DNA from: Couchioplanes azureus
GTDB taxonomy: Bacteria > Actinomycetota > Actinomycetes > Mycobacteriales > Micromonosporaceae
DNA length: 64,000 bases
NCBI RefSeq assembly: GCF_014648355.1
Contig: NZ_BMQY01000001.1
Coordinates: 854,364-918,363 of the forward strand
Direction: 5' to 3'
In this document: in pieces, positions 54,278 to 63,417 of the stretch
Position numbering within the stretch: position 1 is the first letter of the stretch
Layout: each line of letters opens with the position of its first letter
The notes under the pieces: model-generated
Database searches by the model: none
Seen by the model: only the letters and a program-made list of their open reading frames with translations
What the model was told of the DNA's origin: nothing
Position numbers and translations under genes: made by a program

Positions 54278-55132
54278 TCAGGACGTCACGTCCTTGCGGG
54301 TGAAGCGGTAGAAGGCGATCGACCAGAACAGCGTCGCGTAACACACCGCCGAGATCGCGCCCTTCACCACGTCGTCGGTCTGCATGGGTGTCGAGAGCAG
54401 GCCCAGCCAGGCGTCGCTGAAGTGGGTCGGCAGGAAGTCACGGAGCGAGCCCAGCGCGGTGATCTGGTCGAGGATGCTCGACAGGATCCAGAGCAGGACC
54501 GCGCCGCCGACCGCGCCCAGGGCCGCGTCGGTGAGCACCGAGAGCAGGAAGGCCAGCCCGGCCACGCCGAGCAGGGTCACCGCGAGGTAGCCCAGGATGG
54601 CCAGCAGGCGCAGGACGCCCTCGCCGGCCGGGATCTCCGCCGCCACCGTGCTGCCGAGCGGGTGCCAGCCGTACCGGAGCGTGCCCACCAGCAGGGCCGT
54701 CGCGCCCAGGGTGAGCAGGGCCGTCAGCGAGTAGCCCAGGGCCACCACCAGCTTGACGCCGAGCAGTCGGGCCCGGGGCACCGGGATGGCGAGCAGGTAG
54801 CGCAGGCTTCCCCAGCTCGCCTCCGAGGCCACGGTGTCGCCGCAGAAGAGGGCCACCACCACGACCAGCAGGAAGCTCGCCGACACGAAGATGCTGAACA
54901 GCGCGAAGTTCAGCCCGCCCGAGGTGGCGAGGTCGACCAGCGAGGCGAACGAGCCGCCGCCGTTGGCGTCGTCGTCGCCCCCGCCGAACTCGAAGGCGAG
55001 CAGGATGATCAGGGGCAGCAGGACCATGAAGCCCAGGGCCAGATGGGTACGCCGCCGCGTCGCCTGCCGCCTGATCTCGGCCCGCAGCGGCAGGGTGGCC
55101 GACGCCTTGTAGCCGGTGGCCGCGCTGCTCAT
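54278..55132 (-). CDS. ABC-2-type permease partner of the hydrolase-ATPase fusion
   Basis: A 284-residue permease. The N-terminus is RAEIRRQATRRRTH, then LALGFMVLLPLIILLAFEFG and about five more helices, including FALFSIFVSASFLLVVVVAL. The soluble GGGDDDANGGG part faces the outside. Its ATG overlaps the TGA of the fused hydrolase-ATPase gene (ATGA), so the two are translated together and almost surely form one complex. Confidence 0.9.
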   Translation of the reverse strand: MSSAATGYKASATLPLRAEIRRQATRRRTHLALGFMVLLPLIILLAFEFGGGDDDANGGGSFASLVDLATSGGLNFALFSIFVSASFLLVVVVALFCGDTVASEASWGSLRYLLAIPVPRARLLGVKLVVALGYSLTALLTLGATALLVGTLRYGWHPLGSTVAAEIPAGEGVLRLLAILGYLAVTLLGVAGLAFLLSVLTDAALGAVGGAVLLWILSSILDQITALGSLRDFLPTHFSDAWLGLLSTPMQTDDVVKGAISAVCYATLFWSIAFYRFTRKDVTS

Positions 55133-57945
55133 CGGTCCCCACTTCCCCGCGAGTTGTCGCCCACCAGGGCCAGGAACGCGTCCTCGAGGCGGCGGCGCGG
55201 CACCACCCGGTCCACGCCGACGCCGGCGTGCACGAGGGAGGCCACCACCTCCTCACGGGGCGTGCCGTTCATGTCCACGATCAGGTCCGAGGCGCCGTCC
55301 GGCTGCACCGAGCGCACGTCCAGGCCCGCCAGCACCGTCGTCGCCGCCGCCACGTCCGAGACGGTGAGCTGCACCGACGGCGATTCGCCGACGATGTCGT
55401 CGACCGGACCGGCCGCGACGATGCGCCCCTTGTTCACCACCACGGCGTGGGTGCAGGTCTGCTCGACCTCGGCCAGCAGATGGCTGGACACCAGGACGGC
55501 CCGTCCGTCGGTGGCGTAGCGGCGCAGCACGCGGCGCATCTCGGCGATCTGCGGCGGATCGAGCCCGTCCGTCGGCTCGTCCAGCACCAGCAGCTCGGGC
55601 AGCCCCAGCATGGCCTGGGCGATCGCCAGGCGCTGACGCATGCCGTGGCTGTAGTTCTTGGTACGCCGGTGCACCGAGTCGCCCAGCCCGGCGATCTCCA
55701 GCGCCTCGTCGAAATGCGCGTCCTCGAGCGGCCGCCCGGTCGCCCGCCAGTACGCCCGCAGGTTCTCGTACCCGCTGAGGTGCGGCAGGAAGCCCGGCCC
55801 CTCGACCAGCGCGCCGACCCGGGAGAGGATCGGCGAGCCCGGCACGAGTGGCCGCCCGAACACCAGCGCGTCGCCCGAGGTGGGCATCGTCAGCCCCATG
55901 AGCACCCGCAGCGTGGTGGTCTTTCCCGCGCCGTTGGGGCCCAGCAGGCCCACGACCTGACCGCGCTCCACCCGGAAGCCGACCCGCTCGACCGCGACGA
56001 ACCCGTCGTCGTACGCCTTGCGCAGGTCGCGGACCACCAGCGGGGTGTCCGCGAACTCGGCGACCGGCGGCGTCTCCCGGCGGCGGCGCAGCAGGAGCAC
56101 CGCGGCGAGCCCGAGCACGATCACGCCCAGCACGCCGAGCAGGACCCAGCGCCAGACGACCTGCGGGTTGGCGATCGGCGAGCCCACCACCGTGGGCAGG
56201 CTCACCGCCGGCTCCACCACGACCGTGTGGACCGCCGGGGTGGCGGGGGTGAGGAAGGCCTGGTCCGAGGTCGCGACGACGACCCGTACGGTATGGCCCG
56301 CGTCGATGCGCCGCACCATGGCCGGCAGCGTCACGGTGACCGGGCGGGCCGCCGCGATGTCGGCCGGCAGGCCGGTGAGCCGGACCGGGGCGACCAGCCC
56401 GCCGCTCAGCGTCGCCGAGCCGTTCGGGTCGACGTCGAAGAGCTTGACGAAGACCGTCGCGGCGCCGGTCGGCGAGGCGATCCGCAACCGTACGGTGGGC
56501 GCGCCGACCACCTCGATGGCCTCGGCGACCGGCGCGGAGTCGAACCGGGCGTGCTGGCCGGGCAGGTCGCCGGCGAACCGGCCGAGGAAGGTGCTGACCT
56601 GCCCGCCGACGCCCGGCAGCGAGGACAGGGCGCCCGGGTTGCCGTTCGGCGGGTTGGCGATCGGCTGCGCCGGGCCGGCGACGGTGACCTCGGTGCGGCC
56701 GGTCCCGCCGAGGCCGGGATAGGCGGGGTCGGAGTATCCGTTCGTCACCAGCCCGCGGTCGAGGGCGCTGAACCCGGCGACCCGCGAGTAGGTGAAGCTC
56801 GTGGCGGGCGCCGCACCCTCACCCTTGACGTAGTGGTCCAGCCACTGCGCGGTGAGGAACTTGGTCCGGTCCTGGTCCGTCCGGGGTCCGGCGCCGCCGT
56901 CGTGCCCGCCGGTGAACCAGGCGACGCGGACGGGCGTGCCGGTGCGGGCGATGCCGCGGGCGTTGGCGTCCGCCTCGGAAAGCGGGAAGAGGGTGTCGAC
57001 CGCGCCCTGGATCAGCAGCGTCGGCGCCTTGATCCGGTCCAGCACCGCGGCCGGGCTGGAGCGGCGCAGCAGCGCGGTGGTGGCCGCGTCCGGCGTTCCG
57101 GTGGTGGCCATCTTCAGGTACGCCGCGCAGACGTCCGCGGCGAACCGGCCGCACGCCGGATCGCCGCCCTCGGCGGGCCGCACGCTCGGCAAGGGCGACG
57201 TGGCCCGCGACGAGCCCGAGCCCGAGGAACCCGACGAACCCGGCGACGAGCCGGTCTGCGTCGGCGCCGCATTGCCGAAGAAGAGGCCGGCCCACGCCTT
57301 CTTGAACACTCCCGGGTCGTCGACGCCGGAGGCCGACTGGGGGAAGAACGCCGTGCCGAGGTCGTGCCAGGTGATCAGCGGGACGATCGCGTCGACGCGC
57401 GGGTCCTGGCCGGCGAGGAGCAGGGCGAGCGCGCCGCCGTACGAGCCGCCGACGACGCCGACCCGGGGATCGCCGCTCGCGTCGGTGCGGATCTCGGGGC
57501 GGGCGGCGAGCCAGTCGAGCAGGCGCTGGGCGTCCCGCACCTCGTGGTCGGGGCTGTCCAGGTGGATCTGGCCGCCGCTGGCGCCGAAGCCGCGGGCCGT
57601 CCAGGTCAGCACGGCGTATCCCCGGTCGGCCAGGGACTCCGCGTCGTCGCTGACGGAGTTCTTCGTACCCCCGAAGCCGTGCGCCAGCAGCACCGCCGGC
57701 ACCTTCTCGTCGCGGTCCCTGGGCAGGTAGAGCCGGGTGTCCAGGGCGACCGGCTCGCTGCCCGAGGGGCCGGAGAGCACGGTGATCCGCTGGTCGCTGG
57801 CCGTCCAGGACCGGCGCTCGGGCAGGACCGCCCAGGTGATCAGGGCGGCCACCAGGAGGACGAGCACGGCGGCCCCGACGACCCGCCGCTGCGTCGGGCG
57901 GGGCAGGGCGCGACGCAGCTTGGTCAGGGCACGCATGGGCTTCAC
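55129..57945 (-). CDS. Fusion of a secreted-type alpha/beta hydrolase with an ABC ATPase
   Basis: A 938-residue two-part membrane protein. A first membrane segment (VVGAAVLVLLVAALITWAV, residues about 22-40) is followed by an alpha/beta hydrolase of the CocE/X-Pro dipeptidyl peptidase type (Ser168 in GGSYGGAL) with a C-terminal jelly-roll-like part. A second membrane segment (VLLGVLGVIVLGLAAVLLL, about 597-617) leads to an ABC ATPase: Walker A GPNGAGKT with Lys675, YSHGMRQR, LLVLDEPTDGLDP. The topology places hydrolase outside and ATPase inside. GTG 57945 chosen, ATG 57936 possible. Confidence 0.92.
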   Translation of the reverse strand: MKPMRALTKLRRALPRPTQRRVVGAAVLVLLVAALITWAVLPERRSWTASDQRITVLSGPSGSEPVALDTRLYLPRDRDEKVPAVLLAHGFGGTKNSVSDDAESLADRGYAVLTWTARGFGASGGQIHLDSPDHEVRDAQRLLDWLAARPEIRTDASGDPRVGVVGGSYGGALALLLAGQDPRVDAIVPLITWHDLGTAFFPQSASGVDDPGVFKKAWAGLFFGNAAPTQTGSSPGSSGSSGSGSSRATSPLPSVRPAEGGDPACGRFAADVCAAYLKMATTGTPDAATTALLRRSSPAAVLDRIKAPTLLIQGAVDTLFPLSEADANARGIARTGTPVRVAWFTGGHDGGAGPRTDQDRTKFLTAQWLDHYVKGEGAAPATSFTYSRVAGFSALDRGLVTNGYSDPAYPGLGGTGRTEVTVAGPAQPIANPPNGNPGALSSLPGVGGQVSTFLGRFAGDLPGQHARFDSAPVAEAIEVVGAPTVRLRIASPTGAATVFVKLFDVDPNGSATLSGGLVAPVRLTGLPADIAAARPVTVTLPAMVRRIDAGHTVRVVVATSDQAFLTPATPAVHTVVVEPAVSLPTVVGSPIANPQVVWRWVLLGVLGVIVLGLAAVLLLRRRRETPPVAEFADTPLVVRDLRKAYDDGFVAVERVGFRVERGQVVGLLGPNGAGKTTTLRVLMGLTMPTSGDALVFGRPLVPGSPILSRVGALVEGPGFLPHLSGYENLRAYWRATGRPLEDAHFDEALEIAGLGDSVHRRTKNYSHGMRQRLAIAQAMLGLPELLVLDEPTDGLDPPQIAEMRRVLRRYATDGRAVLVSSHLLAEVEQTCTHAVVVNKGRIVAAGPVDDIVGESPSVQLTVSDVAAATTVLAGLDVRSVQPDGASDLIVDMNGTPREEVVASLVHAGVGVDRVVPRRRLEDAFLALVGDNSRGSGDR

Positions 57946-57994
57946 GCTATCCGCGGGCCGCTGAGCGGGAGCTGTGAACCGGGTTCCGCGGCCG

Positions 57995-58288
57995 TCAGCG
58001 CGGCGCCACGCCCCTGCCCACCGGGCCCTGGAGGGCCCCGCCGTCCTTCTGCGGCGGCCGCTGCGAGGAGGTCCCCTCCGTCGGGGCGTCCCGCGGTGCG
58101 GGGCTGCCGGATGCCGCGGGTGCGCCGCCGGCAGCGGCGGCCGGGGAGGCGCCGGCGGACACGGCGGGCGGCACCGGGGGCGGGGTGCCCTCGTCGTCCG
58201 GGTCGTCGCCGCAGGCCGCGACGCCGAGCAGGGTCAACGCGGCCAGCAAAGATGCGGCGTGGCGGTGCCTCGCGGCGCGGAGCCTCAT
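57995..58288 (-). CDS. Small lipoprotein
   Basis: A 97-residue lipoprotein: signal SLLAALTLLGVAAC with the lipid-modified Cys at about residue 26, followed by a Pro/Ala/Ser/Gly-rich low-complexity tail. No fold or motif beyond the lipobox is seen. It lies just upstream of the fused hydrolase-ABC gene on the same strand, possibly part of that unit. Confidence 0.65.
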   Translation of the reverse strand: MRLRAARHRHAASLLAALTLLGVAACGDDPDDEGTPPPVPPAVSAGASPAAAAGGAPAASGSPAPRDAPTEGTSSQRPPQKDGGALQGPVGRGVAPR

Positions 58289-58365
58289 GGTGCGGTCCCT
58301 CCCCGGGGCGACTGACGGCGATAGCGTGTCAACCTAGTCCCCTCGTCCCGACGGAAGGCCGCGCG

Positions 58366-60588
58366 GTGCCAGACGATCTCACGCTGACCGTGACCCAGCG
58401 GCCGGCGGCTCTCGATGCACGCCGGGGCATCGTGCGGCTGCATCCCGAGGTGATGGCCGCGCTCGCCGTCAACCCGGGCGACCCGCTGCGGCTGACCGGC
58501 CGGCGCACCACCGCGGGCATCGCCGCCCGGGCCGAGGCGGGCGCCAGCCGGGCGCTGCTCTACGCCGACGACCTCACCATCGGCAACCTGGGCCTGCGGG
58601 ACGGCGCTCAGGTGACCGTGACCCCCGTGCCCGTCGTCGCCGCGCGCCGGGTGACCCTCTCCGGCACGGCCGAGATCGTGGCCCTCGTCTCACCCGAGAT
58701 GCTGCGCCTGGCGCTGCTGGGCAAGGTGGTCAGCGCCGGCGACGACGTGTCCCTGCTGCCGCAGGACGTGCTGCCGGAGGCGTCGCACCGGTCGCTGGTC
58801 GAGGCGGCCCGGCGCAGCCTGGCCAACCGGGTCGGCTACGCCTGGACCAGCACCCTGCTCCAGGTGGTCGAGGTCGCGGACGCGGACGCCGCCCTGGTCA
58901 CCATGGACACGGTCGTGGCCTGGCGGGAGGGACCGTCGTCGTCGCCGGCCGGCACCCTGCCGGAGCCGGCCCGCACCGAGCCGGCGTCGACCGACCCGGC
59001 GTCCACCGACCCCGACGCGGCGCCGCCCAGCGTGGACGACCTGCCTGGACTGCGGGCCCAGGCGCACGAGCTGACCGAGCTGCTCGACCTCGGCTTCCAC
59101 CACCGCGAGGTGCTGGGCCGGCTCGGCACCACCGTCTCCCTCGGCGTCCTGGTGTCCGGCCCGGCCGGTTCGGGCAAGTCGGCACTGGTCCGCGCCGTCG
59201 CGGCGAGCGTCGGGGCCACCGTGCTGCCGGTGTGGGCGCCGGAGCTGGCGGCGCTGACGAACGACGCCGCCGCGACCCGGCTGCGGGCGCTGGCGCGCGA
59301 CCTGCGGTCCGGCGGTCCGGCGGTGCTGCTGGTCGCCGACGTCGAGGCCCTCGCGCCCCGCGACGAGGCCGGCCCGCTCGCCACGGTCTTCCGGCAGGTG
59401 GTGTCCGAGCTGGTCCGCGGCGGGGCGGCGGTGGTCTGCACGACGAGCCGGCCGGAGGCCGTCGACCCGTCGCTGCGCGCCCCCGACCTGCTGGCGGTGC
59501 AACTGGCGGTGCCGCTGCCGGACGAAGCCATGCGGCGCGAGCAGCTGCGCGTGCTCACCCGCGGGATGCCGCTGGCCGAGGACGTACGGCTGGACGACGT
59601 CGCCGGGCGTACCCCGGGATTCGTCGCGGCCGACCTGGGCGCCCTGGCCCGCGAGGCCGGGGTGCGCGCGGCCCTGCGGCAGAAGGACGCCGAGGCGCCC
59701 ACCGTGGCCATGGCCGACTTCGAGGCCGCGCTGGACGTGGTCCGGCCGACCTCGATGGCCGAGTCGACGCTCGAGGTTGCCCAGGTCACCCTGGACGACG
59801 TGGGCGACCTGGCCGACGTCAAGCAGGTGCTCACCGAGTCGGTGCTGTGGCCGCTGACCTATCCGGACACGTTCGCCCGCCTCGGCGTTCAACCGCCGCG
59901 CGGCGTGCTGCTCTACGGCCCGCCCGGCTGCGGCAAGACCTATCTGGTCAAGGCCATCGCGGGTACGGGCAGGGCCAACGTCCTGTCGGTCAAGGGCGCC
60001 GAGCTGCTGAGCAAGTGGGTCGGCGACAGCGAACGCGCGGTGCGTGAGCTCTTCCGCCGCGCCCGCGAGGCCGCGCCCACCCTGGTGTTCCTCGACGAGG
60101 TGGACGCCCTGGCGCCCACCCGCGGCCAGGCGACCGACGGCGGCACGACGGACCGCGTCGTCGCCGCCCTGCTGACCGAGCTGGACGGGGTCGAGTCGCT
60201 GCGCAACGTCGTGGTCATCGGCGCCACGAACCGCCCCGACCTGATCGACCCGGCCCTGCTGCGCCCCGGCCGCCTGGAACGGCTCGTCTTCGTGCCCCCG
60301 CCGGACGGCGAAGCCCGCGCGGCGATCCTGCGGGCCTCGTCGAGGTCGGTGCCGCTGGACGACGCCGTGGACCTCGACGCGCTCGGCGCGGAGCTGGCGG
60401 GCTTCTCGGCGGCGGACTGCGCGGCCCTGATCCGCGAGGCGGCCCTCGCGGCCATGCGCGAGTCCCTCGAGGCGACGACGGTGACCGCCGGCCACGTCGC
60501 GACGGCCCGCGAACGGGTCCGCGCGTCCCTCGACCCGGCTCAGGTGGCCTGGCTCGAGGCGTACGCGGCCACCCACTCCGCCGGATGA
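58366..60588 (+). CDS. CDC48-like double AAA+ ATPase
   Basis: A 740-residue protein with an N-terminal CDC48-N-like double-psi barrel (residues about 3-90: LTLTVTQRPAALDARRGIVR, GDPLRLTG), a Pro/Thr-rich linker near 190-220, and two AAA+ domains. D1 has Walker A GPAGSGKS (Lys271) but its Walker B is LVADVEAL, with Asp325 and Val326 where DE is expected. D2 is canonical: GPPGCGKT (Lys524) and LVFLDEVDAL (Asp577, Glu578), with ATNRPDLIDPAL. A protein unfoldase with one impaired site is likely. GTG 58366 behind GGAAGG. Confidence 0.92.
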   Translation: MPDDLTLTVTQRPAALDARRGIVRLHPEVMAALAVNPGDPLRLTGRRTTAGIAARAEAGASRALLYADDLTIGNLGLRDGAQVTVTPVPVVAARRVTLSGTAEIVALVSPEMLRLALLGKVVSAGDDVSLLPQDVLPEASHRSLVEAARRSLANRVGYAWTSTLLQVVEVADADAALVTMDTVVAWREGPSSSPAGTLPEPARTEPASTDPASTDPDAAPPSVDDLPGLRAQAHELTELLDLGFHHREVLGRLGTTVSLGVLVSGPAGSGKSALVRAVAASVGATVLPVWAPELAALTNDAAATRLRALARDLRSGGPAVLLVADVEALAPRDEAGPLATVFRQVVSELVRGGAAVVCTTSRPEAVDPSLRAPDLLAVQLAVPLPDEAMRREQLRVLTRGMPLAEDVRLDDVAGRTPGFVAADLGALAREAGVRAALRQKDAEAPTVAMADFEAALDVVRPTSMAESTLEVAQVTLDDVGDLADVKQVLTESVLWPLTYPDTFARLGVQPPRGVLLYGPPGCGKTYLVKAIAGTGRANVLSVKGAELLSKWVGDSERAVRELFRRAREAAPTLVFLDEVDALAPTRGQATDGGTTDRVVAALLTELDGVESLRNVVVIGATNRPDLIDPALLRPGRLERLVFVPPPDGEARAAILRASSRSVPLDDAVDLDALGAELAGFSAADCAALIREAALAAMRESLEATTVTAGHVATARERVRASLDPAQVAWLEAYAATHSAG

Positions 60589-60629
60589 CGCCCTCATGAG
60601 CGTGCTGCGGACCGGAGCGGGACGCTGCC

Positions 60630-61484
60630 GTGCAGACGAGTAGGCCTGTCCTCGCGGCTGGGCGGCGGCACTCGGTGGGGCTGTGTGCCGACGGCACGGT
60701 GGTTGCGGTCGGCACGGGGACATCCGGTGAGTGCCGCGTCGGCGACTGGGTCGACGTGGTCGCCGTGGCGGCGGGCAACGTGCACACCGCGCCGAACACC
60801 GGACGGTCGCACAGCGTGGGCCTGCGCGCGGACGGCACGGTGCTGGCGACGGGCTGGAACGGTGACGGTCAGTGTGACGTCGCGTCCTGGCGCGACGTCA
60901 CCCTGGTCGCTGCGGGCTGGCGCCGCACCCTGGGGCTGGTTCGTGACGGCACCGTGCTGGCGGCGGGACGGCCCGGTGAGGGCGCATGCGACGTGGGCCG
61001 ATGGCGGGAGGTCGTCCAGCTGGCCTGCGGTGACTGGCATTCGGTGGGCCTGCGAGCCGACGGGAGCACGGTCGCGGTGGGCAACGATCGCCGTGGGCAG
61101 TGCGCGGTGGACGCGTGGCGTGACATCGCGGCCGTCGCCGCCGGTTACCTTCACACGGTCGGTCTCACTCGCGACGGACGCGTCGTCGCGGCGGGCGATC
61201 GGTCGGCGGGAGCCTGTGACGTCGGCACCTGGCGCGACGTCGTGGCGGTGGCGGCGGGGAGCCACCACACCGTCGGGGTCACCGCGGCCGGCCGGGTCAG
61301 GGCCGCGGGCGGCAACGAGCACGGACAATGCGACGTGGCGAGCTGGCGCGGGATCGTCGCGGTGGCGGCCGGGTCCGCCCACACCCTCGGGCTACGCGGG
61401 GACGGAACGGTCGTCGCCGCGGGAAGCAACGAGCACGGGCAATGCCAGATCACCGGCTGGAACGCCATCCGGCCGCCCGGCTGA
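60630..61484 (+). CDS. RCC1-like beta-propeller protein
   Basis: A 284-residue protein of about seven repeats of roughly 40 residues. Each has a VAAGxxHTVGL-like strand, DGTVVAAG, then G-Q-C-D-V-x-x-W-R-D. This is the RCC1 repeat, forming a seven-bladed beta-propeller. The repeated Cys in GQCDV is notable. Bacterial members have no general function. No signal peptide or anchor is seen, so it is probably cytosolic. It begins 41 bp after the AAA+ gene on the same strand; a joint role is possible, not proven. GTG 60630 start. Confidence 0.85.
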   Translation: MQTSRPVLAAGRRHSVGLCADGTVVAVGTGTSGECRVGDWVDVVAVAAGNVHTAPNTGRSHSVGLRADGTVLATGWNGDGQCDVASWRDVTLVAAGWRRTLGLVRDGTVLAAGRPGEGACDVGRWREVVQLACGDWHSVGLRADGSTVAVGNDRRGQCAVDAWRDIAAVAAGYLHTVGLTRDGRVVAAGDRSAGACDVGTWRDVVAVAAGSHHTVGVTAAGRVRAAGGNEHGQCDVASWRGIVAVAAGSAHTLGLRGDGTVVAAGSNEHGQCQITGWNAIRPPG

Positions 61485-61501
61485 ACAACCGGCCGGCGGC
61501 G

Positions 61502-62287
61502 CTACGCGCAGACGACGTGGACGCCGGCGTCGCGGAAGGACTGGACCACGGACTGCGGGGCTCCGGAGTCGGTGACCAGCGTTTCGACCTGGCCGATCGG
61601 GCAGATGCGGGCGAAGGCGTGCCCGCCCAGCTTGGACGAGTCCGCGATCACCACCACCCGCTTGGCCCGGGCCACCATCAGGCTGTTCATGGCCGCCTCG
61701 CCCTCGTGGTGGGCGGCCGCCCCGAGGTCGACGTCCAGGGCGTCCACGCCGAGCAGCACGATGTCGAGGGTGACCTCCTTGAGGAGGGCGCCGCCGAGGG
61801 GGCCGACGAGCTCGAAGGACTGCGGGCGGACCACGCCGCCGGCGACGACGATCTTCATGCGGGAGCGGACGAGCAGCTCGTTGGCGATGTTGAGGGCGTT
61901 CGTCACCACCGTGAGCTGGGCACCCTCGCCGCTGGTGTTGAGGTCGGGGCGGACGGCCAGGGCGCGGGCCACCTCGGTCATGGTGGTGCCGCCGTTGAGG
62001 CCGACGACCGTACCGGGGACCACGAGGTTGGCCGCCGCCTCGCCGATGCGCTGCTTCTCCGCCGAGTGCTTCGCGCTCTTGTAGCGCAGGGGCAGGTCGT
62101 AGGAGACCCCGTTCGCCACCGCGCCGCCGCGGGTACGGGTGATCATCTGCTGCTGGGCGAGCTGGTCGAAGTCGCGGCGGATCGTGGCCTGGGAGACGTC
62201 CAGTCGGTCCGCCGCGTCCTCCACCGTGACGCGGCCGGTCTCCGCCAGTAACTCCAGCAGGGCATTCCACCGCGCGTACCGGTCCAC
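61502..62287 (-). CDS. DeoR-family transcriptional regulator
   Basis: A 261-residue repressor. The helix-turn-helix is VTVEDAADRLDVSQATIRRD at about residues 17-36, followed by a sugar-phosphate-binding domain with NGGTTMTEVARAL, TVVTNALNIANEL, VVAGGVVR and DSSKLGG. GTG 62287 is chosen, behind GGGAGA. It is divergent from the SIS gene, and an operator-like dyad lies between. The likely effector is an amino-sugar phosphate. Confidence 0.9.
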   Translation of the reverse strand: MDRYARWNALLELLAETGRVTVEDAADRLDVSQATIRRDFDQLAQQQMITRTRGGAVANGVSYDLPLRYKSAKHSAEKQRIGEAAANLVVPGTVVGLNGGTTMTEVARALAVRPDLNTSGEGAQLTVVTNALNIANELLVRSRMKIVVAGGVVRPQSFELVGPLGGALLKEVTLDIVLLGVDALDVDLGAAAHHEGEAAMNSLMVARAKRVVVIADSSKLGGHAFARICPIGQVETLVTDSGAPQSVVQSFRDAGVHVVCA

Positions 62288-62304
62288 CCGATCTCCCTGC
62301 TGCT

Positions 62305-62343
62305 CGTTTCGTGATAAGAGTGTGCACATTAGTGCGCGAAACG
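62305..62343. promoter_or_regulatory. Operator-like dyad in the DeoR-SIS intergenic region
   Basis: CGTTTCG (62305-62311) pairs with CGAAACG (62337-62343), and TGTGCACA (62321-62328) is centred in it. The nested dyads sit 18-56 bases upstream of the DeoR start. A weaker AGCGCTC...GAGCGCT repeat lies at 62416-62445, nearer the SIS gene. Binding by DeoR is inferred. Confidence 0.55.
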
Positions 62344-62480
62344 TCGCCTAGCAAAGAGCGTACCTGCGCGATCCCATCGCGGAGGTTGCGTTGCCACCAA
62401 GAGTCCACGCAGAATAGCGCTCGAAAGACCCGGAAACCGAGCGCTTATGCGCAGCCCAACGGCCCGATGGGGGAACTGCC

Positions 62481-63407
62481 ATGAGTCACGTCAAGGTGGA
62501 GATCGCCAGTCAACCGGACTGCTGGCGGCAGGCGGCCAAGATGGCGGACTCGGACGGGCTGCCGCTGCCGGGCGAGCGGGTGGCCGTCGCGGGCTGCGGC
62601 ACCTCCTGGTTCATGGCGAAGGCGTACGCGGCGATGCGCGAGGCCGAGGGCCACGGCGACACGGACGCCTTCCAGGCCTCGGAGTTCCCGCTCGGCCGCC
62701 GCTACGACCGGGTGCTCACGATCAGCCGGTCCGGCACCACCACCGAGGTCGTCCGGCTCCTCGACGCCCTCCGGCGCCGCAGCCGGACCACCGTGATCAC
62801 CGCCGACGGCGGGTCGCCGGCCGCCGCGGCCGCCGACGAGGCCATCGTGCTCGACTTCGCCGACGAGCTGTCGGTGGTGCAGACCCGCTTCGCCACCAGC
62901 ACGCTGGCGCTGCTGCGCGCCCACCTGAACTACGACATCGAACCCGTGGCGGCCGACGCCGAGGTCGCCGTGCGGCTGCCGCTGCCGGTGCACCCGGCGC
63001 TCGCCAAGCAGATCACCTTCCTGGGCCGGGGCTGGACCGTCGGCCTCGCGGAGGAGGCCGCCCTCAAGTGCCGTGAGGCCGCCGGCTGGTGGGCCGAGGC
63101 GTACCCGGCGATGGACTACCGGCACGGGCCGGTCTCGATCGCCGCGCCCGGCCGGGTGGTCTGGGCATTCGGGGAGATCCCGCCGAACCTCTGCGAGGAG
63201 GTCGAGAGCACCGGCGCGGCGTTCGTGCACAGCCGTTACAACGGCGGGTACGCGGCGCTCGGCAGCTGGCGCGGCGGCGGGCGCACCGGGCTCGACCCGA
63301 TGGCCGACCTCGTCGTGGCGCAGCGGGTGGCGGTGCTGCTCGCCACCAGCCAGGGCCTGGACCCGGACCATCCGCGCAACCTCACCCGCTCGGTGGTGCT
63401 CGTATGA
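62481..63407 (+). CDS. SIS-domain sugar isomerase or deaminase
   Basis: A 308-residue protein with two SIS domains, as in AgaS or the isomerase half of GlmS. Motifs are AGCGTSWFMAKAY, SRSGTTTEVVRLL, GRGWTVGLAEEAALKCREAA and EAYPAMDYRHGPVS; the last matches the GlmS/AgaS C-terminal EFKHGP-like loop. It likely isomerises or deaminates an amino-sugar phosphate. ATG 62481. Next to it are a ROK kinase and a DeoR regulator, a typical N-acetylhexosamine use cluster that continues past the window. Confidence 0.87.
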   Translation: MSHVKVEIASQPDCWRQAAKMADSDGLPLPGERVAVAGCGTSWFMAKAYAAMREAEGHGDTDAFQASEFPLGRRYDRVLTISRSGTTTEVVRLLDALRRRSRTTVITADGGSPAAAAADEAIVLDFADELSVVQTRFATSTLALLRAHLNYDIEPVAADAEVAVRLPLPVHPALAKQITFLGRGWTVGLAEEAALKCREAAGWWAEAYPAMDYRHGPVSIAAPGRVVWAFGEIPPNLCEEVESTGAAFVHSRYNGGYAALGSWRGGGRTGLDPMADLVVAQRVAVLLATSQGLDPDHPRNLTRSVVLV

Positions 63408-63417
63408 CAGCCCGGAC

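Noticed and set aside
55228..58365. A very long frame on the plus strand (1786 codons to 60588) running across the fused hydrolase-ABC gene
   Set aside because: Only the part from GTG 58366 has protein-family support; the earlier part is an antisense shadow of the minus-strand gene, as expected in GC-rich DNA.
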